NCBI RefSeq assembly: GCF_900186615.1
Contig: NZ_LT896588.1
Span: forward strand, 1,500,481-1,564,480
Source: Parabacteroides bouchesdurhonensis
GTDB taxonomy: Bacteria > Bacteroidota > Bacteroidia > Bacteroidales > Tannerellaceae
Length of the DNA stretch: 64,000 nt
Reading direction: 5' to 3'
The stretch's first letter is position 1, and each line of letters begins with the position of its first letter. This document shows positions 8,642 to 17,083 of the stretch, piece by piece. Both the position numbers and the translations under genes were made by a program. The notes beneath the pieces were generated by a model. The model did not search any database. It saw nothing but the letters and a program-made list of their open reading frames with translations, and had not been told where the DNA came from.

Positions 8642-10276
8642 ATGGCAACACCTCCGTTTCATTATGAACCGATGTTCCAAAAGGGACCGGATACAACAGA
8701 GTATTATCTGCTTACAAAAGATTATGTTTCCGTTTCGGAATTTGAAGGACATCCTGTTTTAAAAGTAGCTAAAGAAGGCTTAACTGCTATGGCAAATGCG
8801 GCTTTCCGTGATGTATCTTTCATGCTTCGCCGTTCGCATAACGAACAAGTTGCTAAGATATTGAAAGACCCGGAAGCCAGTGACAACGATAAGTATGTGG
8901 CATTGACATTTTTGCGTAATGCGGAAGTGTCTGCTAAAGGCGTACTTCCGTTCTGCCAGGATACGGGTACTGCTATTATTCATGGAGAAAAAGGCCAACA
9001 GGTATGGACCGGCTATTGCGATGAAGAAGCCTTGTCACTGGGTGTTTATAAAACATATACGGAAGAGAATTTGCGCTATTCGCAGAATGCCCCTCTAAAT
9101 ATGTATGATGAGGTAAATACAAAATGCAATCTGCCTGCACAGATTGATATCGAAGCAACAGAAGGCATGGAGTATGAATTTCTATGCGTAACAAAAGGTG
9201 GAGGTTCTGCAAACAAGACTTATCTGTATCAGGAAACAAAAGCGATCCTGAATCCCGGAACATTAGTGCCGTTTTTAATCGAGAAGATTAAAACGCTGGG
9301 TACTGCGGCTTGTCCTCCGTATCATATTGCATTTGTGATAGGCGGCACTTCCGCTGAAAAGAATTTGTTGACGGTAAAATTGGCTTCAACTCATTTCTAT
9401 GATAATTTACCGACGAGTGGGAATGAATTCGGACGTGCTTTTCGTGATGTAGAATTGGAAAAACAGGTGCTGGAAGAAGCTCATAAAATTGGCTTAGGCG
9501 CTCAGTTTGGAGGAAAATATTTGGCACATGATGTTCGTATTATCCGTCTGCCTCGTCACGGAGCTTCATGTCCGGTAGGTTTGGGGGTTAGTTGCTCCGC
9601 CGATCGTAACATCAAATGTAAAATTAATAAAGAAGGTATCTGGATTGAAAAGTTGGACAGCAATCCGGGTGAATTAATTCCTGCGGAATTACGTCAAGCG
9701 GGAGAGGGTGACGCTGTTAAGATTAATCTGAATCAGCCAATGGCCGACATATTGAAAGAATTGGATAAATATCCGGTAGCAACCCGTTTATCTTTGAATG
9801 GTACTATTATTGTTGGCCGTGATATTGCCCATGCTAAACTGAAAGAACGTTTGGACCGGGGTGAGGATCTGCCTCAATATATTAAGGACCATCCGATCTA
9901 TTATGCCGGTCCGGCTAAAACCCCGACCGGTATGGCATGTGGTTCAATGGGCCCTACAACTGCCGGTCGTATGGACCCGTATGTAGACCTGTTTCAGAGT
10001 CATGGTGGCAGTATGATTATGCTGGCAAAGGGTAACCGTAGCCAACAGGTAACGGATGCTTGCAAAAAACATGGCGGTTTCTATCTGGGTTCAATCGGTG
10101 GTCCTGCCGCTATACTTGCTCAGAATAACATTAAGAGCATTGAATGTGTAGAATATCCTGAATTAGGAATGGAAGCTATCTGGAAGATTGAGGTAGAAGA
10201 TTTTCCTGCTTTTATCCTTGTGGATAATAAAGGGAACGATTTCTTCAAACAAATTAAACCCCGTTGTTGTAAATAA
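8642..10276 (+). CDS. Class I fumarate hydratase
   Basis: A 544-residue cytoplasmic fumarase of the oxygen-sensitive [4Fe-4S] class, which interconverts fumarate and malate. The three cluster cysteines fall at the positions known for class I enzymes: Cys105 (PFCQDTGTA), Cys224 ([12 protein letters not shown]) and Cys318 (GVSCSADRN). The C-terminal beta domain carries [15 protein letters not shown] and GGPAAILAQ. In Bacteroidales the enzyme works in the reductive branch leading to succinate and propionate. It is a single gene followed by a clear terminator at 10308-10346. A -7-like box TAAGTTTG (8574-8581) lies upstream, without an obvious -33 partner. E. coli paralogues are fumA/fumB. Confidence 0.95.
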   Translation: MATPPFHYEPMFQKGPDTTEYYLLTKDYVSVSEFEGHPVLKVAKEGLTAMANAAFRDVSFMLRRSHNEQVAKILKDPEASDNDKYVALTFLRNAEVSAKGVLPFCQDTGTAIIHGEKGQQVWTGYCDEEALSLGVYKTYTEENLRYSQNAPLNMYDEVNTKCNLPAQIDIEATEGMEYEFLCVTKGGGSANKTYLYQETKAILNPGTLVPFLIEKIKTLGTAACPPYHIAFVIGGTSAEKNLLTVKLASTHFYDNLPTSGNEFGRAFRDVELEKQVLEEAHKIGLGAQFGGKYLAHDVRIIRLPRHGASCPVGLGVSCSADRNIKCKINKEGIWIEKLDSNPGELIPAELRQAGEGDAVKINLNQPMADILKELDKYPVATRLSLNGTIIVGRDIAHAKLKERLDRGEDLPQYIKDHPIYYAGPAKTPTGMACGSMGPTTAGRMDPYVDLFQSHGGSMIMLAKGNRSQQVTDACKKHGGFYLGSIGGPAAILAQNNIKSIECVEYPELGMEAIWKIEVEDFPAFILVDNKGNDFFKQIKPRCCK

Positions 10277-10307
10277 ATTCTGAGAATTTTACTGCATAGT
10301 AATTATG

Positions 10308-10346
10308 AAAAGCGATACTTGGTTTTACCGGGTATCGCTTTTTTTT
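10308..10346 (+). terminator. Rho-independent terminator of the fumarase gene
   Basis: AAAAGCGATAC and GTATCGCTTTT form the stem, followed by a run of eight T, 30-70 bases after the fumarase stop codon. Confidence 0.88.
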
Positions 10347-10400
10347 CATCCCGATGTTTTTTATAAATCATCGGGATCATTTTATGAAATCATCGGGATG
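10347..10400. repeat. Cluster of CATCGGGATG repeats
   Basis: CATCCCGATG (10347-10356) is followed by CATCGGGAT (10369-10377) and CATCGGGATG (10391-10400). The first is inverted relative to the other two, so a hairpin is possible. The two direct copies share the longer string AAATCATCGGGAT. Another copy occurs at 38404-38413. Confidence 0.6.
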
Positions 10401-10470
10401 ATTCGTCTTTTTCCCTAAATAGTACTATTTGTATAAACCGGTAATAAAATACGATTGACCGGACTTGAAT

Positions 10471-10504
10471 AAAAAAAGCCTGCTCCAATGAAAGAGCAGG
10501 CTTC
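10471..10504 (-). terminator. Rho-independent terminator of pnp
   Basis: AGCCTGCTC and GAGCAGGCT form a perfect 9-bp stem with an 8-base loop. On the minus strand it is followed by seven T, about 30 bases past the pnp stop codon. Confidence 0.88.
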
Positions 10505-10531
10505 TATTTAGAAAGTATAAGAATCTATTTC

Positions 10532-12754
10532 TTAGTCTTTGTATTCACGGCGTGGACCACGGTTTCCTCCATTTCCATTGCCATTACGTTCAGGTCTTGG
10601 ACCTCTGTCTGTTCTGGGAGGACGTTCTTCGTAACCTTCCGGTTTAGGTAGAAGTACTTTATGAGACAATTTGAACTTGCCTGTTTTCGCATCGATGTCA
10701 ACCAATTTAACAGAGATGGTGTCGCCTTCTTTTAATCCTGTTTGTTCTACGCTATCTAAACGCTTCCAATCTATTTCGGAGATATGAAGCAGACCGTCTT
10801 TGCCTGGCATGAATTCAACGAATGCGCCATAAGGCATGATGGAAGAAATCTTACCTTCGTATACTTCACCTATTTCAGGTACGGCTACAATACCTTTGAC
10901 TGCTTTAATCGCTGCATCAATGGTTGCTTTATTGGTTCCTGATATTTCAATTTTACCAACTCCGTCTTCTTCTTCAATAGTAATGACAGCACCTGTTTTT
11001 TCTTGAATACCTTGGATAATTTTACCACCCGGGCCTATTACCGCACCAATAAATTCTTTACCGATTGTCATTGTTTCAATACGTGGTGCATGCGGCTTCA
11101 GTTCTTCGCGAACTTCCGGTTGAGCTTCCAATATTTTACCCAATATGTGCATACGGCCTTCTTTAGCCTGAGCCAATGCGTTCTCTAGGATTTCATATGA
11201 TAAACCGTCTACTTTGATATCCATCTGGGTAGCGGTGATACCGTCTTTTGTTCCGGTAACTTTGAAGTCCATATCTCCTAAATGATCTTCGTCACCTAAG
11301 ATATCGGACAGGATCGCGTAATTTTTTCCTTTATTCTCGGAAATCAATCCCATTGCTATACCTGATACAGGTTTCTTCATAGGAACACCAGCATCTCTCA
11401 GTGCTAATGTGCCGGCACAAACTGTGGCCATGGACGAAGAACCGTTTGATTCCAAAATATCGGAGATTACACGTACTACGTAAGGATAGTTTTCAGGGAT
11501 CATGCTTTTTAAAGCGCGCCAGGCTAAATGTCCATGACCGATTTCACGACGACCTACGCCACGGGATGCCTTGGCTTCTCCTGTTGAGAAAGGAGGGAAG
11601 TTATAATGAAGTAAAAAGCGTTCTTTACTGCGATTCAGAACATCATCCACCAATTTCTCGTCTGATTTTGTTCCTAGTGTAACAGTTGAAAGAGATTGTG
11701 TTTCACCACGTGTAAAAACGGCTGATCCGTGAGGGCCGGGCAGACAATCCGTTTCAATCCAGATAGGACGAATGTCTGTTGTTTTACGACCGTCCAGACG
11801 CTTTCCTTCGTCAAGGATAGCACGGCGCATAGCTTCTTTTTCTACATCATGGTAATAACGGCCAATCATTTCAAGCTTTTCATCTGTCAGCTCTTCTTCC
11901 GAGAACAACGACTTGTATTCTTCAACCACAGCTTCGAATGCTTCTGCGCGTTGGTGTTTGTCTGTTCCCGAAGTGGCTACGGCATATGCTTTGGCATAAC
12001 ACTTGTCGTGTACGTCTTTCCGTAGATCATCATCATTTATTTCGTGGGAATATTCACGTTTAGTCAACTTACCGCAAGCTTCAGATAATTCAAGCTGCGC
12101 CTGACATTGAACTTTGATAGCTTCATGGGCAACTTTGATAGCTTCCAGCATTTCAGATTCCTGAACTTCGTTCATTTCTCCTTCTACCATCATAATATTA
12201 TCCAAAGTAGCGCCAACCATAATGTCGATGTCCGCTTTTTCAAGTTGCGAGAATGTCGGGTTAATTACAAACTGACCATCTACACGGGCAACACGAACTT
12301 CTGAAATCGGTCCGTTGAAAGGAACGTCGGAAACAGCCAATGCTGCGGAAGCAGCCAAACCTGCCAAAGCATCCGGCATATCTTCACCGTCTGCAGAGAA
12401 TAATATGATGTTTACATATACTTCAGCATGATAATTGTCCGGGAAAAGCGGGCGTAATGCACGGTCTACCAAACGTGATGTAAGGACTTCGTAATCAGAA
12501 GCCTTGCCTTCTCTTTTTGTAAAACCTCCGGGGAAACGTCCAAACGCGGAGTATTTTTCTTTGTATTCAACTTGCAACGGCATAAAGTCAACACCGGGAT
12601 TTGCATCTTTTGCGGCACATACAGTAGCCAACAATACCGTGTTGTTCATACGAACAGTCACAGCACCGTCTGCTTGTTTTGCCAATTTCCCGGTTTCGAT
12701 GGTAATGGTTCTTCCATCACTCAATTCGATCGTCTTGTTAATTGGATTAAGCAT
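10532..12754 (-). CDS. pnp: Polyribonucleotide nucleotidyltransferase (PNPase)
   Basis: A 740-residue phosphorolytic 3'-5' exoribonuclease and RNA-quality enzyme. ATG 12754 ([17 protein letters not shown]) matches the family N-terminus; an upstream extension of 14 codons is not used by relatives. Two RNase PH-like domains (about 10-225 and 310-540; [16 protein letters not shown] and [13 protein letters not shown] near the active site) flank an all-helical linker. A KH domain ([20 protein letters not shown]) and an S1 domain ([33 protein letters not shown]) follow. The extra C-terminal tail is rich in Arg, Gly, Pro and Asn ([20 protein letters not shown]), probably disordered and RNA-binding. 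Confidence 0.97.
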   Translation of the reverse strand: MLNPINKTIELSDGRTITIETGKLAKQADGAVTVRMNNTVLLATVCAAKDANPGVDFMPLQVEYKEKYSAFGRFPGGFTKREGKASDYEVLTSRLVDRALRPLFPDNYHAEVYVNIILFSADGEDMPDALAGLAASAALAVSDVPFNGPISEVRVARVDGQFVINPTFSQLEKADIDIMVGATLDNIMMVEGEMNEVQESEMLEAIKVAHEAIKVQCQAQLELSEACGKLTKREYSHEINDDDLRKDVHDKCYAKAYAVATSGTDKHQRAEAFEAVVEEYKSLFSEEELTDEKLEMIGRYYHDVEKEAMRRAILDEGKRLDGRKTTDIRPIWIETDCLPGPHGSAVFTRGETQSLSTVTLGTKSDEKLVDDVLNRSKERFLLHYNFPPFSTGEAKASRGVGRREIGHGHLAWRALKSMIPENYPYVVRVISDILESNGSSSMATVCAGTLALRDAGVPMKKPVSGIAMGLISENKGKNYAILSDILGDEDHLGDMDFKVTGTKDGITATQMDIKVDGLSYEILENALAQAKEGRMHILGKILEAQPEVREELKPHAPRIETMTIGKEFIGAVIGPGGKIIQGIQEKTGAVITIEEEDGVGKIEISGTNKATIDAAIKAVKGIVAVPEIGEVYEGKISSIMPYGAFVEFMPGKDGLLHISEIDWKRLDSVEQTGLKEGDTISVKLVDIDAKTGKFKLSHKVLLPKPEGYEERPPRTDRGPRPERNGNGNGGNRGPRREYKD

Positions 12755-12954
12755 AATCTTTTTTCTTATTTTTCTATCTGTAAAAAATTGCTGCAAATGT
12801 AATGAAAGTTTGAGTGTAAATACATGAAAATGAAAATAAATAACGTGTTGGAAGTACTTTTTTATAAAAAACCTATGAAGAATTGGATAATAATAGTGTC
12901 ACAATTGTAAAATAATGTATATTTGCAACGCAAACGTAACGAACCATAAAAAGA

Positions 12955-14109
12955 ATGAAACAAATATCTGCTCAATTTTCGGTTATATTCTGTGTGATGT
13001 TGTTCTTATTTACCTCTTGTGGTAAATCGGAATTTACAGTAAAAGGTGTGGTGTCAGGCGCTGACGGTCAGGTAATGTATTTGGAAAATGTTGGCGTATC
13101 GGCTGTAACCTTGATGGACTCTGTAAAGCTGACTGCTTCAGGTAAATTTAAGTTTACGAAACCACGGCCGGCGTATCCTGATTTTTATCAGTTGAGATTG
13201 AATAATCAGTTGATAAACTTCTCAGTCGATTCAACGGAAACTATTTCGTTTGTAGCTGATGCGGGAACTTTTGCCACTTCATATACGGTGGAAGGGTCCG
13301 AGAATTGTAAGGCGATTAAAGCAATTACTTTGGCACAGTTGGATGCTAATCAGGCAATTGTCCGCCTGCGTAAAGAATATGAAGCAAAACAGATAGCAGA
13401 TACAGCCTACCGTAATAAAGTTTTAGCTGTAGCAAATGCTTATAAAGATGTTGCTTTGAAGTATATTTATTCAGCACCTATGTCTACTGCTGCCTATTTT
13501 GCATTATTTCAACAAATAGACGGTTTATTGTTTTTTGATTTGTATGATAAGCAAGATTCAAAAGCTTACGGTGCTGTCGCAACAAGTTTTGATCATTACT
13601 ATCCGGAAAGTTCACGTTCAAAGCATCTTCATAATTTGGCTCTGCAGTCAATGAAGGTAATACGTGCGCAACGTCCTGTAGTCCTTGATGATATTAATAC
13701 CGAAGAGATAAGTTTTCTGGATATTGCTTTGCCGGACATACATGGCAATGTGATTAAACTTTCGGAAGTGGCAAAAGACAGGCCTGTTCTGATTAATTTT
13801 ACGGCGTTTCAAACCGAATGGTCACCAGCGTTAAATATGGAGTTTGGCGATTTGTATACAAAGTATCATAGTAAAGGATTAGAGATTTATCAAATATCAT
13901 TGGATAGTGATTCGCATTTTTGGAGAAATGGTGCGTCTAATTTACCTTGGGTTTGTGTTCGTGACCCGCAATCCGTATATTCTCAAATAGCCGGTTTGTA
14001 TAACGTAAAACAATTACCTACTTTATTCATATTGGATCGTAAGGGTAATTTGGTGAAACGTGTAGATGATATAAAGAAATTAGAATCTGATGTGAAATCT
14101 GTATTATAA
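12955..14109 (+). CDS. Thioredoxin-fold lipoprotein (DUF4369 + TlpA-like), no CXXC
   Basis: A 384-residue envelope lipoprotein with the lipobox FTSC (Cys22). Residues about 25-120 resemble DUF4369 (FTVKGVVSGADGQVMYLENV, then VKLTASGKFKF). A helical segment follows, and residues about 245-384 are an AhpC/TSA-TlpA thioredoxin-like domain (LPDIHGNVIKLSEVAKDRPVLINFTAF, then LYNVKQLPTLFILDRKGN with the cis-Pro). Where relatives have WCxxC this protein reads FQTEWSPALN, so both redox cysteines are missing. A thiol-disulfide reductase role is therefore unlikely; chaperone or binding function is a guess. A -7 box TATATTTG lies at 12918-12925. Confidence 0.78.
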   Translation: MKQISAQFSVIFCVMLFLFTSCGKSEFTVKGVVSGADGQVMYLENVGVSAVTLMDSVKLTASGKFKFTKPRPAYPDFYQLRLNNQLINFSVDSTETISFVADAGTFATSYTVEGSENCKAIKAITLAQLDANQAIVRLRKEYEAKQIADTAYRNKVLAVANAYKDVALKYIYSAPMSTAAYFALFQQIDGLLFFDLYDKQDSKAYGAVATSFDHYYPESSRSKHLHNLALQSMKVIRAQRPVVLDDINTEEISFLDIALPDIHGNVIKLSEVAKDRPVLINFTAFQTEWSPALNMEFGDLYTKYHSKGLEIYQISLDSDSHFWRNGASNLPWVCVRDPQSVYSQIAGLYNVKQLPTLFILDRKGNLVKRVDDIKKLESDVKSVL

Positions 14110-14158
14110 GATTTTATGCTATTAATCAGTTAGATATGTTGTAAAGCACTTTTGTGAA

Positions 14159-14190
14159 TTTGTGCATCTCGTGAAGATGACATACATTTG
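14159..14190 (+). promoter_or_regulatory. Promoter of the greA leader
   Basis: TTTG (14159-14162), a 20-bp spacer and TACATTTG (14183-14190) match the Bacteroidales -33/-7 consensus. Transcription should start near 14197, about 108 bases before the greA start codon. Confidence 0.75.
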
Positions 14191-14219
14191 CAAAGTCTGA
14201 AATAAAAAAATTAAAGAAG

Positions 14220-14255
14220 GAGTTCCGGCCAGGTACTGGTCGGGATTCTTTTTTT
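14220..14255 (+). terminator. Terminator/attenuator hairpin inside the greA leader
   Basis: A 13-bp stem (GAGTTCCGGCCAG / CTGGTCGGGATTC, three G-T pairs, loop GTA) is followed directly by seven T. It lies downstream of the predicted greA start point. It could end the preceding lipoprotein transcript, terminate a short leader RNA of about 60 bases, or regulate greA read-through. Confidence 0.78.
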
Positions 14256-14304
14256 GTTGTTAGTAATTAGTAATGTTAAAATCAAAAATAAAGGAGGACT
14301 TTAT

Positions 14305-14772
14305 ATGGCTGTTAGTTATATGACAGAAGATGGTTATAATAAAATTTTAGCAGAGATTAGCTATCTTGAAACAGTAAAGCGTCCTGAGATTTCTGCTCAA
14401 ATTGCTGAAGCAAGAGACAAAGGAGACTTGTCGGAAAACGCTGAGTATGATGCTGCAAAGGAGGCTCAGGGTATTATGGAAGCTAAGTTGGCTCAGTTGA
14501 AGGCCTTAATTGCTAATGCCCGTTTAATAGACGAATCCCGTGTGCAAACAGAAGAGGTTCAGATATTGAATAAAGTAAAGATTAAAAACACAAAGAATAA
14601 TGCTGTAATGACCTATACTTTAGTGTCGGATACTGAGGCGAACCTGAGGGAAAATAAAATTGCTATCAGCACGCCTATTGCCAAAGGATTGCTTGGCAAA
14701 AAAGTAGGAGATGTTGTAGAAATTAAGGTTCCGTCCGGTTTGATGAGCTTTGAGATTTTGGAAATATCGCTT
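14305..14772 (+). CDS. greA: Transcription elongation factor GreA
   Basis: A 156-residue factor that rescues backtracked RNA polymerase by stimulating transcript cleavage. The N-terminal coiled coil (about 8-75) carries the acidic tip LSENAEYDAAKEAQ. The C-terminal FKBP-like domain ends with PIAKGLLGKKVGDVVEIKVPSG. The start is ATG 14305 because it follows a strong Shine-Dalgarno sequence AAGGAGG (14291-14297, 7 bases away) and the sequence MAVSYMTEDGYNKI fits the family; such a strong SD is unusual in Bacteroidota. The stop codon is TAA 14773-14775. The HIT-family gene follows after 13 bases. Confidence 0.95.
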
Positions 14773-14788
14773 TAAATGTAAAATAAAA

Positions 14789-15184
14789 ATGGCAACAATA
14801 TTTAGTAGAATAGTGGCAGGCGAAATACCTTGTCATAAAATTGCGGAAAACGAAGAATTCTTTGCTTTCCTCGATATTAATCCTGTTGCTTTGGGACATA
14901 CGTTAGTTATTCCCAAAAAAGAAGTGGATTATATTTTTGATATTGATGACCCGATGTTGGGACGTATGATGGCTTTTGCCAAGCGGGTTGCCCGGGCACA
15001 GGAGGCTTCAATCCCCTGTAAACGTATAGGTTTGGCTGTAATGGGATTGGAAGTGCCTCACGCGCATATCCATTTGATTCCTATTACGAAGGAATCCGAT
15101 ATGTATTTTGGAACTAAAAAGTTAGAAATAACACAAGCTGAATTAGCTGAAATAGCAGCTAAAATTAGAAATGAATACAAATAA
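14789..15184 (+). CDS. HIT-family nucleotide hydrolase
   Basis: A 131-residue protein of the histidine triad family (Hint/HinT branch), which hydrolyses nucleoside phosphoramidates or adenylated compounds. The catalytic triad motif HAHIHLIP (H-x-H-x-H) is intact, as are the N-terminal signatures FSRIVAGEIPCHKIAENEEFFAFLDI and GHTLVIPKKEV. ATG 14789 starts MATIFSRIVAGEIP, the usual N-terminus. It follows greA by 13 bases, an arrangement that suggests co-transcription. Confidence 0.92.
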   Translation: MATIFSRIVAGEIPCHKIAENEEFFAFLDINPVALGHTLVIPKKEVDYIFDIDDPMLGRMMAFAKRVARAQEASIPCKRIGLAVMGLEVPHAHIHLIPITKESDMYFGTKKLEITQAELAEIAAKIRNEYK

Positions 15185-15195
15185 CTAGGCAATAA

Positions 15196-15228
15196 TTTGT
15201 CTATTTTCAATAACAATGTCTATATTTG
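15196..15228 (+). promoter_or_regulatory. Promoter of a candidate small RNA
   Basis: TTTG (15196-15199), a 21-bp spacer and TATATTTG (15221-15228) match the Bacteroidales promoter consensus. No open reading frame follows on the plus strand before the terminator at 15334-15368. Confidence 0.65.
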
Positions 15229-15234
15229 TAAATC

Positions 15235-15368
15235 AATATTTTGTAAGCGTGAGTAAATGAAAATTTACAAATAAGTGAAGCAAAATTTGATTCATTAGTG
15301 GTTTTTACTCATAAATTTGTTAACCTTAGAAGAAAGGCCCCTCTGAGACAGAGCGGCCTTCTTTTTTT
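15235..15368 (+). ncRNA. Candidate small RNA of about 130 bases
   Basis: A good promoter (15196-15228) and a strong terminator (15334-15368) bracket about 130 bases without a coding frame. Inside, TGAGTAAA (15250-15257) is perfectly complementary to TTTACTCA (15304-15311), which could close a large internal hairpin. It does not show the SRP RNA or tmRNA signatures I know, so the class is unknown. An alternative is that the terminator simply ends the greA-HIT transcript. Confidence 0.5.
15334..15368 (+). terminator. Rho-independent terminator after the HIT gene/small RNA
   Basis: AAGGCC-c-CTCT and AGAG-c-GGCCTT form a stem of 10 bp with one mismatch and loop GAGAC, followed by C and seven T. 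Confidence 0.88.
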
Positions 15369-15410
15369 AACACACACAATAAAAATAAACAATGTATTGT
15401 CTTTCTATGA

Positions 15411-16514
15411 TTAGAATGAATTCCAGTGATGATGACCTATCCAATAGTTATTCCAATCCAATAACATCCCTGTTTGATAGGAATATATAATACATATTAC
15501 TAATGCTATGATCCATAATAATAATAGAACCCATTTGGCCGGAGCAGGTAGTGGCTTCGCTTTAAATAATTGTCCGCAGATTGCATAAATCAAAGAGAAT
15601 ACAGGAATACCTATCAATAAGATCGTTCCAAGACAACCTATAATTACCATTGGAATAGGGAATCCGCTGGATAGATCCATACCAAATGGAGATAGCTCAT
15701 ATAAAACACCTGCCCCGCCGGCCGTTAGGGCTATCGTTACTATAAATAAAATGAATATTATGAGTAATAGCGCAGGTAATAAAATGATCCCTATTAAAAT
15801 GGCAAGGAACTTTAGTATAAATCCGATTATCAGAACAAAAGTATCTGCCAATTTTTGAAAAAAATTACGAGGCTTTTCTGAGCTGATGTAATCATTTACA
15901 TTGTTACTTACTTTCTCAAAACCGTCAGTAACTGTTTTACCAATGTTTTCTAGCGTTACATTCTCCCCGCGCATAATAAGTTTGTCAGCAGCCGTGCGCG
16001 CAACGGGCATGACAACCCAAAGGATAATGTATATAAGTACGATAGGTGCATATGGTATCAATAAAAGTATAATCATAACTAGACGGACTGCTGTTACATC
16101 CCACCCTAAATAGGCAGCAATACCTCCGGCAACACCACCTAATACGCGATTGTCCGGGTCACGCATCAGCCTTTTCTTTCCTGTATAAGTTTGATTCTCT
16201 TGAAAAGAATGAGCCTTTTGTTCTTCTTTATGCTGACTGCTTTCTTTTTCTTCATCGAAGATTTCCTCCGGTTTCCCCATTCGCTTAATTACCTCTTCTA
16301 CATTTTCGATAGTAATTACATTATAACCTAGCCGGACTCTCTCGTTTAGCAATTCGGAAATACGCAATTCAAAGTCTCCCATAATTTCATCCGAACCTTC
16401 TTCTTCTTTAAAGTGGATACGGAGATTTGACAAATATTTATCTAATAATTGATAGGCGTCTTCATCAATATGGAAAACAGTTCCTCCTAAATTGACAGTA
16501 AGTGTCTTCTTCAT
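15411..16514 (-). CDS. PspC-domain membrane protein
   Basis: A 367-residue protein. Residues 1-90 are a soluble domain typical of Bacteroidetes PspC proteins (MKKTLTVNLGGTVFHIDEDAYQLLDKYL, then VEEVIKRMGKPEEIF). The PspC domain lies at about 112-175 (KRLMRDPDNRVLGGVAGGIAAYLGWDVTAVRLVMIILLL, then LIYIILWVVMP). Four further hydrophobic segments follow at about 225-340. PspC proteins belong to envelope stress responses. The gene is 11 bases downstream of the PadR regulator gene and clearly in its operon. No terminator was seen directly after its stop other than the bidirectional-looking hairpin at 15334-15368. Confidence 0.88.
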   Translation of the reverse strand: MKKTLTVNLGGTVFHIDEDAYQLLDKYLSNLRIHFKEEEGSDEIMGDFELRISELLNERVRLGYNVITIENVEEVIKRMGKPEEIFDEEKESSQHKEEQKAHSFQENQTYTGKKRLMRDPDNRVLGGVAGGIAAYLGWDVTAVRLVMIILLLIPYAPIVLIYIILWVVMPVARTAADKLIMRGENVTLENIGKTVTDGFEKVSNNVNDYISSEKPRNFFQKLADTFVLIIGFILKFLAILIGIILLPALLLIIFILFIVTIALTAGGAGVLYELSPFGMDLSSGFPIPMVIIGCLGTILLIGIPVFSLIYAICGQLFKAKPLPAPAKWVLLLLWIIALVICIIYSYQTGMLLDWNNYWIGHHHWNSF

Positions 16515-16525
16515 TGTTCTTATAT

Positions 16526-16852
16526 TTAATTGTTTCTGATGTGGTTTATTGTATCATTTAATTCCTGCCAGGAAGTCTCCAATTCTCCTAGAAAATCAAT
16601 GCCTTTTTCTGTCAATTGGTAATACTTGCGTGGAGGCCCTTGAGTAGATTCTATCCACTGGTAACTTAAAAGTTCACTGTTTTTTAAACGAGTTAAAAGA
16701 GGATATAATGTACCTTCTACAACAATCAGTTTAGCTTCTTGTAACTTCTGGATTATGTCAGAGGTGTAAGCTGGTTCTTTTTTGAGTAGGAGCAGAATGC
16801 AATATTCGAGTGTTCCTTTTCTCATTTGTGATTTTACGTTCTCTGCATTCAT
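16526..16852 (-). CDS. PadR-family transcriptional regulator
   Basis: A 108-residue winged-helix regulator. The N-terminus NVKSQMRKGTLEYCILLLLKKEPAYTSDIIQKL and the wing QGPPRKYYQLTEKGIDFL are textbook PadR features. ATG 16852 is used; an upstream extension of 18 codons is hydrophobic and unlike the family. In Bacteroidales this small PadR precedes a PspC-domain gene, as here, and probably represses its own operon. Confidence 0.9.
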   Translation of the reverse strand: MNAENVKSQMRKGTLEYCILLLLKKEPAYTSDIIQKLQEAKLIVVEGTLYPLLTRLKNSELLSYQWIESTQGPPRKYYQLTEKGIDFLGELETSWQELNDTINHIRNN

Positions 16853-17083
16853 TGTTAATTGATTTTGATACAAATATATGTAATGCCTGTGTACTATGCT
16901 ATACATACTACTATGTTTTATTCTTTTTTAACAAGAGGTGCAGACTTTTTGTTCATTAGTAATGTTCTTAAATTTGTTATTGTAATTGCACACTATTCGC
17001 GGAAATGTGTAAAAAAAGGAGTAAAGCTATGTCTGTTAGAATATAAAGTTTACTTTTGTATTATCAATTCAAAATAGAGAATT

